The notes under the pieces: generated by a model
What the model was told of the DNA's origin: nothing
Seen by the model: only the letters and a program-made list of their open reading frames with translations
Database searches by the model: none
Assembly (NCBI RefSeq): GCF_016887565.1
Contig: NZ_CP069396.1
Coordinates: forward strand, 9,778,001 to 9,842,000
Length of the DNA: 64,000 nucleotides
Reading direction: 5' to 3'
Origin: Archangium violaceum
Lineage (GTDB): Bacteria; Myxococcota; Myxococcia; Myxococcales; Myxococcaceae
Part shown: positions 34,055 to 42,731 of the stretch, piece after piece
Layout of the letters: each line of letters starts with the position of its first letter
Position numbering within the stretch: the stretch's first letter is position 1
Translations under genes and position numbers: made by a program

Positions 34055-36424
34055 CTACCGCGCCGCGGCCCGGGCCAGCTCCACCGCGCGCAAGATGGCC
34101 TCCGGGGTCGCTGGCGAGGCCAGCTCCACCGGCGTACGCGGCGGCCCGAAAGCAGACACCGCATGCCGCAGCGCCGTCACCGCGCCAATCGCTAGCATGA
34201 ACGGGGGCTCTCCCACCGCCTTGCTGCCATGGATGGTGTTGTCCTGTGGCGCGCGCTCCAGCAGGGCCACGCGGAAGTCCTCGGGCGCGTCCCCCACCGC
34301 CGGAATCTTGTACGTGTCCGGCGAGTGCGTGAGGAGCCGCCCCTTCGCATCGAACAGCACCTCCTCGCACGTCAGCCACCCCACGCCCTGGATGAAGCCT
34401 CCCTCCACCTGGCCCCGGTCGATGCTCGGCACCAGCGAGGTTCCCACGTCGTGCAGGATGTCCACCCGCCGCACCCGGTGCTCTCCGGTGAGGCCGCTCA
34501 CCTCCACCTCCACCACGGCCGCGCCGAAGGCGTAGTAGTGGAACGGCTTCCCCCGCCCGGCCACCCGGTCGTACGAGATGTCCGGCGTGCGGTAGTAGCC
34601 CGTGGCCGATAGCGACACCTGCGCCAGATACGCGGCGTGCACCACCTCGGCGAAGGACACCGAGCGCTCGGCACGCGCGGGGAGGAAGACGCGCCCCCCG
34701 GTGAAGACGAGTGAATCGGCCTCGCCGCCGCGCTCGAGCTGCAGCAGCCGCGCGGCCACCGGGCGCAACCGGTCTCGAATCACCTCACACGCCTGCTTCA
34801 CCGCCATGCCATTGAGGTCCGAGCCGCTCGAGGCCGCCGTGGCCGAGGTGTTCGGCACCTTGTCCGTGGCGGTGTTCATCACCCGGACGCGCTCGACGGG
34901 CACGCCCAGCTCGTGGGCGCACACGGCCCGCATCTTGGTGTGCAGCCCCTGCCCCATCTCGGTGCCACCGTGATTGAGCTGCACGCTGCCGTCCGTGTAC
35001 ACCATCACCAGGGCCCCGGCCTGGTTGAGGAAGCTCGTGGTGAAGGAGATGCCGAACTTCACCGGCTGGAAGCCGATGCCCCGCTTCGTCCACTTCGACG
35101 TGGCGTTGAAGGCGTCGATCTCCGCCCGGCGCCGGGCGTAGTCGCTGGAGCTCATCAGCTCCGCGTGGATGCGCGGCAGCCGGTTGCCCTCCACGGCCTG
35201 TCCGTACGGCGTCACGTTCGCGGGAGTGTCCCGGTAGTAGTTGCGCTCGCGTACCACCGTGGGGTCCAACCCGAGCCGCTCGGCGGCGCGGTTGAGCACC
35301 TCCTCCATCACGAACATGCCCTGCGGCCCACCAAAGCCACGGAAGGCCGTGTTCGAGGGCAGGTTCGTCCGGGCCACCTGTCCGGTGAAGTGCAGGGCCG
35401 GGATGAAGTACGCGTTGTCCAGGTGGAAGAGGGCCCGGTCCAGGATGGCGCGCGACAGGTCCGTGCTCCATCCCCCGTCGGAGTACAGCGCCACCTTCAG
35501 CGCGAGCAGCCGCCCCTCGGTGTCGAAGCCGGCGTCGAAGCGGCCCCAGAAGGGGTGGCGCTTGCCCGTGAAGGCCATGTCCTGGTCGCGGTTGAGCCAC
35601 ACCTTCACCGGCCGCCCGGTGGCTCGCGCGCCCAGGGCCGCCAGGCACGCGAAGGGCGCGGCCTGCGTCTCCTTGCCGCCGAAGCCTCCGCCCATGCGCG
35701 GCACCTCCACCACCACCTGGTGCCGCCCCGTGCCGAGCACCTCGGCCACGAGCGTCTGCACCTCCGTCGGGTGCTGCGTGGAGCACCACAGGTGCACCGC
35801 GCCGTCCTCGCCGGGCACCGCCAGCGTCACCTGCGTCTCCAGGTAGAAGTGGTCCTGCGCGCCCGTCATGCACTCGCCCGTCAGGCGCACCGGCGCGGCG
35901 GCCAGCGCCGCCTCCGAATCTCCCCGACGGATGGTGTGCACGTCCGAGAGGAAGGAGCCCGCCTCCACCGCCTCCTTCAACGTCAGCAGCGCGGGCAGCG
36001 GCTCGTACTCCACCTCCACCAGCGCGGCGGCCCGGCGGGCCAGCGCGGCGCTCTCCGCGAGCACCACCGCCACCGTCTGTCCGTGGAAGTGCACCTCGCC
36101 CTCGGCGAACAGGGGCTCGTCCTTGAAGACAGGGCCCACCTGGTTGTGCCCGGGCACGTCCTCGGCGAAGAGCACCGCGTGGACTCCAGGCAGGGCCCGG
36201 GCGCGCGAGGCATCCCTGCGCAGGATGCGCGCGTGCGCGTGCGGCGAGGTGACGAGGTGCCCCGCCAGCATCCCCGGCGGCTCGGGCATGTCGTCCACGT
36301 AGAGGGCCTCGCCGCTGGTGTGCTTCAGGCCGCTCTCGTGCGGAGCCGGGGCATGCAGGGGCGTGCTGGCCGGCGAGGGACGCTGGGCCTGGGCGGTATC
36401 GGGAGAAGAAGGAATCGTGCTCAT
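34055..36424 (-). CDS. xdhB: Xanthine dehydrogenase, molybdopterin-binding large subunit
   Basis: 789 residues of the aldehyde oxidase/xanthine dehydrogenase molybdenum subunit. Visible are GEALYVDDMPEP, the cofactor loop GGGFGGKETQ, AFRGFGGPQGMF, the QGLHTKM segment and the catalytic glutamate in SKAVGEPPFMLA. With the small subunit it oxidises hypoxanthine and xanthine to urate. It starts five bases after the small-subunit stop. The XdhC chaperone that inserts sulfurated cofactor is not in this window. The substrate could be another purine or aldehyde, but the two-gene XdhA/XdhB split favours purines. Confidence 0.92.
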   Translation of the reverse strand: MSTIPSSPDTAQAQRPSPASTPLHAPAPHESGLKHTSGEALYVDDMPEPPGMLAGHLVTSPHAHARILRRDASRARALPGVHAVLFAEDVPGHNQVGPVFKDEPLFAEGEVHFHGQTVAVVLAESAALARRAAALVEVEYEPLPALLTLKEAVEAGSFLSDVHTIRRGDSEAALAAAPVRLTGECMTGAQDHFYLETQVTLAVPGEDGAVHLWCSTQHPTEVQTLVAEVLGTGRHQVVVEVPRMGGGFGGKETQAAPFACLAALGARATGRPVKVWLNRDQDMAFTGKRHPFWGRFDAGFDTEGRLLALKVALYSDGGWSTDLSRAILDRALFHLDNAYFIPALHFTGQVARTNLPSNTAFRGFGGPQGMFVMEEVLNRAAERLGLDPTVVRERNYYRDTPANVTPYGQAVEGNRLPRIHAELMSSSDYARRRAEIDAFNATSKWTKRGIGFQPVKFGISFTTSFLNQAGALVMVYTDGSVQLNHGGTEMGQGLHTKMRAVCAHELGVPVERVRVMNTATDKVPNTSATAASSGSDLNGMAVKQACEVIRDRLRPVAARLLQLERGGEADSLVFTGGRVFLPARAERSVSFAEVVHAAYLAQVSLSATGYYRTPDISYDRVAGRGKPFHYYAFGAAVVEVEVSGLTGEHRVRRVDILHDVGTSLVPSIDRGQVEGGFIQGVGWLTCEEVLFDAKGRLLTHSPDTYKIPAVGDAPEDFRVALLERAPQDNTIHGSKAVGEPPFMLAIGAVTALRHAVSAFGPPRTPVELASPATPEAILRAVELARAAAR

Positions 36425-36429
36425 CCGGG

Positions 36430-37881
36430 TCACCTCACCTGCACCGTGGCCGTATGGCCCTGCGCGAGCCGGGGCCGCGGCTCCGAGAGCGTCTCGTGGA
36501 AGAAGCCGCGCAGGAGGTTCTTCGCCACCCGCGCGCGGTACCATGCCGAGCCGCGATGGTCGGACAGGGGCTGGAAGTCCTCCTCCAGCTTCGCCAGCGC
36601 CTCCTCCACCGTGGCCTCCGTCCAGGGCCGACCCACCAGCGCGGCCTCCGTGCGCCGGGCCCGCGAAGGCGTGGCCGCCATGCCGCCATAGGCCAGCCGT
36701 GCCTCCGTCACCCTCCCCTCCCCGTCCACCACCACACGGAAGCCCGCGGACACCGCGCTGATGTCCAGCTCGCGCCGCTTGGACACCTTGTAGGCCAGGG
36801 CCCTCGCGCCCACCGGCTGTGCCGGCACGTCCACGTAGGCCAGCACCTCGCCGTGCCCGAGCGCAGTGCGCCGGTAGCCCTGGAAGAAGTCCTCCAGCGG
36901 CATCCGCCGCTCTCCCGCCCGCGAGCGCAGCACCGCCTCGGCGCCCAGCGCGAGCAGCACCGGCGCCATGTCACCAATCGGCGACGCGGTGCACAGGTTG
37001 CCGCCCACCGTCGCGCGGTTCTTGATCTGCCGCGAGCCGAAGTAGCGCAGCATCCGCTCCAGGGGCGGACACGTGGCGCGCGCGTAGTCCTCCAGGTCCG
37101 TCAGCCGCACCGTGGCGCCCACCCGGTGCCCACCCCCGCGAGGCTCCAGCACACGCAGCTCGGACAGGGCCTCCAGCGACACCAGCAGCGGCGGCTCCGC
37201 GTAGCGCTTCGTCACCTCCAGCGACAGGTCCGTCCCGCCCACCACGAAGCGCGCCTCCGGGTGCTTCTCCAGCACGTCCCAGAGCGCCTCCAGCGAGCCG
37301 GGGGTGAAGAAGCGCTGGGCACCCGCCTCGTAGGCCAGGTCCATGGGCTCGGGCTGCGTCTCCGCGAGCGCCCGGGCGAAGCGGTCCGGCGGACGAAGGC
37401 CCGCCACCTGGCTCGTGGCCTCGCGGATGGGCCGGTAGCCGGTGCAGCGGCAGAGGTTGCCGCACATCTGCGCGTCCAGCTTCCAGGGCTCGTCCAGGTC
37501 CTTGCGGTGACAGGCCTCCAGCATCGCCATGGCGACCCCGGGGGTGCAGTAGCCGCACTGCGAGCCCAGCTCGCGCGCCAGGGTCTCCTGGACGACGTGG
37601 TACTTCCCGCCCTCCTTGAGCGCCTCCACCGTGTAGACGTGCTTGCCCTGCACCATGGGCAGCAGCACCAGGCACGCGTTCACCGCGCGCAGGGCCGGGG
37701 CCCCCTGCCCATCCTGCTCGAGGATGGCGACGGAGCAGGCCCCGCAGTCCCCCTCGGCACAACCTTCCTTGGTGCCGGTCAGGTGCGCCCTGTCCCTCAG
37801 GTAGCGCAGCAGGGTGGTGGTGGGAGAGAGCCCTGTCTCCTCGACGGGCCGGTCATTCAGGAAGAAGCGCAGGCGTTCCAT
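36430..37881 (-). CDS. xdhA: Xanthine dehydrogenase small subunit, [2Fe-2S] and FAD domains
   Basis: 483 residues. The N-terminal plant-ferredoxin-type cluster uses C41, C46, C49 and C70 (GCAEGDCGACSV). The second cluster uses C109, C112, C144 and C146 (QCGYCTPGV, NLCRCTGYRP). The FAD domain follows (VVGGTDLSLEV, KNRATVGGNLCTASPIGD). Electrons pass from the molybdenum subunit through these clusters to FAD and NAD+. It is the first gene of a two-gene operon with xdhB. Nothing is missing in the metal ligands. Confidence 0.93.
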   Translation of the reverse strand: MERLRFFLNDRPVEETGLSPTTTLLRYLRDRAHLTGTKEGCAEGDCGACSVAILEQDGQGAPALRAVNACLVLLPMVQGKHVYTVEALKEGGKYHVVQETLARELGSQCGYCTPGVAMAMLEACHRKDLDEPWKLDAQMCGNLCRCTGYRPIREATSQVAGLRPPDRFARALAETQPEPMDLAYEAGAQRFFTPGSLEALWDVLEKHPEARFVVGGTDLSLEVTKRYAEPPLLVSLEALSELRVLEPRGGGHRVGATVRLTDLEDYARATCPPLERMLRYFGSRQIKNRATVGGNLCTASPIGDMAPVLLALGAEAVLRSRAGERRMPLEDFFQGYRRTALGHGEVLAYVDVPAQPVGARALAYKVSKRRELDISAVSAGFRVVVDGEGRVTEARLAYGGMAATPSRARRTEAALVGRPWTEATVEEALAKLEEDFQPLSDHRGSAWYRARVAKNLLRGFFHETLSEPRPRLAQGHTATVQVR

Positions 37882-37976
37882 GGGCCTCCCCTGGCCCCCA
37901 GGAGGGAGGCCGGGGGGCCAGCGTACTACGGCCGGCGCGTTCCCGCCCGGTCACCCCTGATGGATACCCGACGGGC

Positions 37977-38390
37977 TCAGCCGCGCATGGCGAGCAGCGC
38001 CACCAGGCTGACGAGGAAGTAGGGAACCAGGCCCGCGGCGCCCGCGTAGTCCTTGGCCATGCGCTGGCCGAAGAAGAGGGCCACGAAGGAGAGCGCGGAG
38101 AGGGCCGCGCCCCAGATGGCCACCCGCGTGCCCCCCGCGAACACCAGCACCACCACGCCGGCCGCGCTCACCGCGCCCGCGGCCAGCTCCAGCAGCGTGA
38201 GGGTGGCCAGCATGGGGGCCACCACCCCGCGCAAGGGGGTCTTGGCGAAGTGTCCGGTGAGCCACCCGAGGTTGCCCTTCCAGTCGAAGATCTTGTCCAG
38301 TCCGGACTGGAGGAAGGTGATGGCCAGGAAGAGAGCGCACAGCGTCTGGACGAGCCAGAGAGGGAAGAGGTTCGAGTCGAGCGACGGCAT
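37977..38390 (-). CDS. DoxX-family membrane protein
   Basis: 137 residues with four transmembrane helices. FLAITFLQSGLDKIFDWKGNLGWLTGHFA is the first-helix signature of the DoxX family. TLTLLELAAGAVSAAGVVVL and the C-terminal VPYFLVSLVALLAMRG complete the bundle. Members associate with thiosulfate:quinone oxidoreductase or act in thiol stress, but most are uncharacterised. It is a single minus-strand gene, divergent from the AI-2E family gene. Confidence 0.8.
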   Translation of the reverse strand: MPSLDSNLFPLWLVQTLCALFLAITFLQSGLDKIFDWKGNLGWLTGHFAKTPLRGVVAPMLATLTLLELAAGAVSAAGVVVLVFAGGTRVAIWGAALSALSFVALFFGQRMAKDYAGAAGLVPYFLVSLVALLAMRG

Positions 38391-38509
38391 GGGGCGAGCA
38401 CTCTAGGCCTGCCTGCCCGCTTCCCCAAGCACCGAGCAGTGTCCGGGAGCCACCAGCCGGTCGGCCCCTCCCCCTACCTTCCGTCCGGGGGAGCCCCCAT
38501 CGTCCCGCC

Positions 38510-39673
38510 ATGGCCACTGAACAAGGTTCCCGACGGGTCTTCATCGGGCTCATCTTCCTCGCCATCGCCCTGGTGTTGCTGGTCGCCTCCCCCTTCTTCG
38601 AGGCCTTCTTCCTGGCCGCGGTGCTCGCCGGGGCGTTCCAGGGCCTGCAACATTGGTTGACGCGGAAGTTCCGGGGGAAGAGCGGGCTGTCGGCCGGCGT
38701 CATCTGCGTGGGCACCGTCCTGGCCCTGCTGGCGCCCCTGGCCGCCCTCACCGCCTTCATCGTCTCCGAGGTCATCGAGGGGGTGAACTTCATCTCCAAC
38801 ATCGTGCAGCAGCGGGGGCTGGAGGGATTGCTGGCCTACGTCCCCGGCCCGCTGCGGGACCACGCCGGACAGTTGCTGGAGCGCTTCCAGACGCGGAGCG
38901 CCGGGCTGTGGCAGACGCTGCAGGAGCAGCTGAGCACCCGGGGCGCTACCGCGGCCCAGACGGTGGGCGGAGTCGTGGCGACCACGGGCTCGGCGGTCCT
39001 GCAGACGGCGATGATGCTCATCGCGCTCTACTTCCTGCTGGTGGACGGCGGGCGGCTCGTCACCTGGCTGGAGAGCGTGTCCCCCCTCAGGCGCGGGCAG
39101 ACGACGGAGCTGCTGACCGAGTTCCGCAGGGTCACCAAGTCGGTGCTGGTGTCCACCATCGCCACCGCGGGAGTGCAGGCCCTGGCGGCGCTGGTGGGCT
39201 ACTTCATCACCGGCGTGCCCGTTCCCATCTTCTTCGGGGCGGTGACGTTCTTCTTCGCCCTCATCCCGGCCATCGGTGGCGCCTCGATCTGTATCGTCGC
39301 CTCGGTGATCCTGCTGGCCACCGGCCACCCCGTGGCCGCCCTCTTCCTGGCGCTCTGGGGCATCATCGTGGTGGGGCTCTCCGACAACATCGTCAAGCCG
39401 CTGCTGGCCAAGCGCGGCATGCACATGCACGGTGCCATCGTCTTCTTCGCCCTGCTCGGCGGCCTGGCCGTCTTCGGCGCCATCGGCCTGCTGCTGGGGC
39501 CCCTCATCGTCGCCTTCTTCCTCTCCGTGGTGCGCATCTACGAGCGCGACTACGGCCGGCCCTCACCCCGTCCCGGGGACCCGGGCACCCCTCCCCTGAA
39601 CAAGCCCACCGTGCCCGAGGGTGAGGAGTGGGAGCCCTCCGGACTCCACCCGGAGGAGACGCACCCCCACTGA
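38510..39673 (+). CDS. AI-2E family transporter (PF01594)
   Basis: 387 residues with eight helices in the family pattern: two N-terminal pairs, a long periplasmic helical part (GLEGLLAYVPGPLRDHAGQL), then PAIGGASICIVASVILLATG and DNIVKPLLAKRGMHMHGAIVFFALLGG, the conserved C-terminal core. Members have been linked to autoinducer-2 export and to Na+/H+ antiport; the name does not prove either here. The hydrophilic Pro-rich tail is variable. A strong bidirectional hairpin follows the stop. Confidence 0.87.
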   Translation: MATEQGSRRVFIGLIFLAIALVLLVASPFFEAFFLAAVLAGAFQGLQHWLTRKFRGKSGLSAGVICVGTVLALLAPLAALTAFIVSEVIEGVNFISNIVQQRGLEGLLAYVPGPLRDHAGQLLERFQTRSAGLWQTLQEQLSTRGATAAQTVGGVVATTGSAVLQTAMMLIALYFLLVDGGRLVTWLESVSPLRRGQTTELLTEFRRVTKSVLVSTIATAGVQALAALVGYFITGVPVPIFFGAVTFFFALIPAIGGASICIVASVILLATGHPVAALFLALWGIIVVGLSDNIVKPLLAKRGMHMHGAIVFFALLGGLAVFGAIGLLLGPLIVAFFLSVVRIYERDYGRPSPRPGDPGTPPLNKPTVPEGEEWEPSGLHPEETHPH

Positions 39674-39680
39674 GTCTCCG

Positions 39681-39704
39681 AGGGGAGCCCACCGGGGCTC
39701 CCCT
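39681..39704. terminator. Bidirectional terminator hairpin
   Basis: AGGGGAGCCC (39681-39690) pairs perfectly with GGGCTCCCCT (39695-39704) across an ACCG loop. It sits in the 40-base gap between convergent stops at 39673 and 39714, so it can serve both genes. Confidence 0.75.
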
Positions 39705-39713
39705 CCCGAGGGA

Positions 39714-41336
39714 CTACGGCTGGACGGCGGTGCCAGACACGTTGAGCGTGTAGTTGCTCGTGGCGCCCGCGTAGCCCACCACCTTCACGTAGTACGTGCC
39801 CGCCGCCGGGACGCTGTAGGTGCCCACCTCCGGGTTGGCCGTGGTGTAGCCGCGCGTCAGGTACGTGGAGACGTTGGAGCCGGAGTACAGGTACCAGTCC
39901 AGGTCCCCGGTCCCCGGCATGGTGAGCTTCACCGTGACGAGGCCCGGCCCGGTCACCGTGAACTTGAACCAGTCGATGTCCGTGCTGGTGGAGACGCTCC
40001 CGGTCACGTTGGTGCCCGCCGCCACGCGGCCGTTGGCGCCCGCCGCGGTGTTGTTGGCCTCGGTCTCCTGGGTGATGACGGGGTCCGGCGTCGGGCCGGG
40101 GTCGGTGATGGTGAAGGCCGCGTCGCTCGTGTCGGAGGTGGCCACGTTGGCCGTGTCACTCACCCGCACCTTCGCCACCGTGGTCGCCGTGCCCGGCACC
40201 GTCCAGCTGTAGCTGCCCGCCGAGGCCGGCGTGCTGGCGGTGATGACGTTCCACGTGCTGCCATCGAGCGTGTACTCGAGCTTCACGTTCGTCACGTTGC
40301 TCGCCGTCCAGGTGATGGTCCCGCTGAGGCCACCCGTCCAGCTCTCACCCCCGTTGGGCGCCACCACCGTCACGCTCGCCGTGGGCGTCGTCGTGTCCGC
40401 CGGGATGAGGAAGTCCTTGATGACGGCCATGTGCTGCATGTTGGTGGAGCCGCTGTCACCGAACTGCGCCGGGGAGATGTCCGAGAGCGGCGTGTACACA
40501 CGCGTGTCCACCACCACGCCCGCGGTGAAGGAGCTGGAGCCGAGGACCGTGGGCGTCTGGTAGGCGCGCAGGTCCAGGTCCACGAGCACGTGATCGTAGG
40601 GCTTGTTGCGGTTGGCGTTGGTGTCGGGGTCGCCCTTCTGGTCCACCGGATGCGGACCACTGGTGGTCACCACCTGCTCGAAGGTGGTGAAGCAGGACTC
40701 GGAGCGGCTGTCGGTATTGAAGTCCCCACCGATGGCCAGGTAATCGCCCGCGGGCACGAGCTCGTTGATGCGCTTCACCAGCTCGATGGCCTCGTTGTTG
40801 CGGTCACCGCTGGTGCCCGAGTTGAGCAGGTGCACGCTCACCACCCAGAGGTCCTTGGAACCCGGGGCGTCGATACGTGCCCAGGCGAAATCGCGGTTGG
40901 AGACGACCGGGTCATTCCACTGGCCCGATGCGAGGATGGGCCAGCGGCTGATGACACCGTTCGGAATCTGCGCCCCCGTCTCCCGGGAGTAATAGAAGCC
41001 CGTCCCGAAGGCGGTATCGACGAAGCTCCGGAGGGCGGCGGCCGAGTTGTCCTGGTAGTTGAACTCCTGGAGCATCACCACGTCCGGCCTGGTGCCCTGG
41101 AAGATGCGGATGCCCTCGCTCCCGTAGCTCTGGCCATTGCCGCTGGTGATGTTGGCGGCCATCAGCCGCACCCGCACGTCCGCGAGCGGGGCCTCGCTGG
41201 TGGACACGCCTTCGTCCACGGGCTCTCGCGAGTCCACGGCACTCCCACCACAGGCGGCGAGAGCGAGGGTGAGCAGCGGCGCCAGCAACCAGGACCAGCG
41301 CCCGGTCCGCGTCGAAAAGGTGGGGGAATGTCGCAT
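39714..41336 (-). CDS. Exported endonuclease/exonuclease/phosphatase-fold lipoprotein with PPC domain
   Basis: 540 residues. The lipoprotein leader ends in LALAACGGS. The catalytic domain (about 55-330) shows EEP-fold marks: MAANITSG, the metal-binding glutamate in MLQEFNYQ, SVHLLNSG, GGDFNTD and the final KPYDHVLVD. A fibronectin/Ig-like module follows (ASVTVVAPNGGESWTGGLSG), then a C-terminal PPC-type domain (DIDWFKFTVTGPG, GTYYVKVVGYAG) common in secreted enzymes. The likely activity is an outer-surface DNase or phosphodiesterase. AGGAAG precedes the ATG at 41336; a longer start adds an Arg-rich run with no support. Confidence 0.85.
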   Translation of the reverse strand: MRHSPTFSTRTGRWSWLLAPLLTLALAACGGSAVDSREPVDEGVSTSEAPLADVRVRLMAANITSGNGQSYGSEGIRIFQGTRPDVVMLQEFNYQDNSAAALRSFVDTAFGTGFYYSRETGAQIPNGVISRWPILASGQWNDPVVSNRDFAWARIDAPGSKDLWVVSVHLLNSGTSGDRNNEAIELVKRINELVPAGDYLAIGGDFNTDSRSESCFTTFEQVVTTSGPHPVDQKGDPDTNANRNKPYDHVLVDLDLRAYQTPTVLGSSSFTAGVVVDTRVYTPLSDISPAQFGDSGSTNMQHMAVIKDFLIPADTTTPTASVTVVAPNGGESWTGGLSGTITWTASNVTNVKLEYTLDGSTWNVITASTPASAGSYSWTVPGTATTVAKVRVSDTANVATSDTSDAAFTITDPGPTPDPVITQETEANNTAAGANGRVAAGTNVTGSVSTSTDIDWFKFTVTGPGLVTVKLTMPGTGDLDWYLYSGSNVSTYLTRGYTTANPEVGTYSVPAAGTYYVKVVGYAGATSNYTLNVSGTAVQP

Positions 41337-41426
41337 ACGAAGACTTCCTGCCCGCGAGGCGCGGGCGCGTGGGAGGAGGACAGCGGGCGCCATCATCTCC
41401 CATTTCCCCCCTGTCGTCTCGCAGCC

Positions 41427-41915
41427 CTACGGTGAAATTCCAGTCTGGCTCGCCGCGATGACGGAAAGGGCGACAAAGAGGTAGCGCAGCGCCTTGCCCA
41501 GGGAGACGAACGCGACGAAGGGCCCCCAGCGCATGCCCACGAGGCCGGCGGCGAGCACGAACACGTCCCCCACCACGGGCACCCACGCGAGGACGAGCAC
41601 CGGAGCGCCCCAGGTGGCCAGCCGCGCCTGGGCCCGCTCCAGCCGGGGGCCCTCGTGGGCCCGGCGGCGTTGCACCCAGCGCCCCACCGGGCCCCCTCCC
41701 CCGCGCGCCACCCAGCGCCCCAGGAGGTAGACGGTGATGGCCCCGAGCACGTTGCCCCCGGTGGCCACCCCCACGGCCCATGCCGGGTGCACCCCTCCAT
41801 AGATGAGCGCGGCCAGCACCGCCTCGGAGGGCGCCGGCAGCACGGAGCCCGCCATCACGGCCACGAGGAAGAGCCCGGGCAGGCCCCATTCGGCCAGTGT
41901 GGAGGGGTCCGGCAT
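41427..41915 (-). CDS. YqaA/DedA-type small membrane protein
   Basis: 162 residues. GLPGLFLVAVMAGSVLPAPSEAVLAALIYGG and GNVLGAITVYLLGRWVA match the YqaA subgroup of the SNARE-associated/DedA family, including the Pro-rich re-entrant helix. VLVLAWVPVVGDVFVLAAGLVGM is the second re-entrant part. The superfamily includes undecaprenyl-phosphate and phospholipid flippases; the function of YqaA members is unproven. It is a single gene on the minus strand, divergent from the secreted protein gene. Confidence 0.83.
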   Translation of the reverse strand: MPDPSTLAEWGLPGLFLVAVMAGSVLPAPSEAVLAALIYGGVHPAWAVGVATGGNVLGAITVYLLGRWVARGGGGPVGRWVQRRRAHEGPRLERAQARLATWGAPVLVLAWVPVVGDVFVLAAGLVGMRWGPFVAFVSLGKALRYLFVALSVIAASQTGISP

Positions 41916-42047
41916 GGTGGCGCCCACTTTAGGACGTTCCCGCTCCCGTCCGTGCAGCCACGAACTCCCCGTACTCCCGGGAGGGATGGACGCCTGCCTG
42001 CCCATTCCTACCTTCTGGCCAACCCATTCCCCGTACCGAGGTCTCCC

Positions 42048-42725
42048 ATGAAGCCTCTCGTCATCCTCGCGGCCACGGGCGCCGTGCTCGCCAGTGGACT
42101 CTGTCTGGCCCAATCCGCCCGGTACACCGTGAGGATCCGCGAGCTGTTCCTCCTGCCCGGAGTCTCCACCCCCACCACCAACCAGAGCGCCGTCGGCGAG
42201 TGGAAGGACGTGCTCCAAACCACCCTGACGACGGCCCAGAAGAAGAACCTCGCGATGCGGGTGGAGCTCGAGACCGGCCTGCACACGGACGCGCCCACGC
42301 GCGGCAGGGCCTTTCCCGGGGAGGTCTCCGCCCGGGGCCAGCTGGAGGTGCGTGTGCTGGTGGACGGCGCCCAGGTGGCCCCCGGCCCCCTCGTCATTTC
42401 CGAGAGCACCCAGCCGCAGATGACCCGCTTCGGGGACCTGCTCTCCAGCTGCGCCGACACCAACGCGGATGGCACCGTCCTCTTCGACGAGTGCATCTTC
42501 ACCCTGGAGGAGCAGCGGCGCGTGCTCGGGGCGCTCGAGGCCCGGGCGCTCTCCTTCTCCCTGGACGACATCGACACCGGCACGCATGACCTGCGCGTGC
42601 AGGCGCGCGTCAGAGTCTCCAGTCAAGGCGCCAGCGGCTCGGCCTCGGCGGGCGCGTGGCTCGGCCGGGGCAGCATCAGCCTCGAGGAGGTGCGGCTGGT
42701 GAAGAGCTTCGACATCCCCGACTGA
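42048..42725 (+). CDS. Secreted hypothetical protein
   Basis: 225 residues with a signal peptide (MKPLVILAATGAVLASGLCLA). The mature part is strand-rich; the pattern FLLPGVSTPTTNQSAVGEWKD, SCADTNADGTVLFDECIFTL and SFSLDDIDTGTHDLRVQARV suggests one immunoglobulin-like beta-sandwich, with a possible calcium-binding loop DTNADGT. No family recognised. GAGG seven bases before the ATG supports the start. It ends six bases from the convergent kinase gene. Confidence 0.6.
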   Translation: MKPLVILAATGAVLASGLCLAQSARYTVRIRELFLLPGVSTPTTNQSAVGEWKDVLQTTLTTAQKKNLAMRVELETGLHTDAPTRGRAFPGEVSARGQLEVRVLVDGAQVAPGPLVISESTQPQMTRFGDLLSSCADTNADGTVLFDECIFTLEEQRRVLGALEARALSFSLDDIDTGTHDLRVQARVRVSSQGASGSASAGAWLGRGSISLEEVRLVKSFDIPD

Positions 42726-42731
42726 GCACGC

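Noticed and set aside
38369-38378. GGTTCGAGTC resembling a tRNA T-arm
   Set aside because: It lies inside the DoxX-family gene, and no cloverleaf arms flank it.
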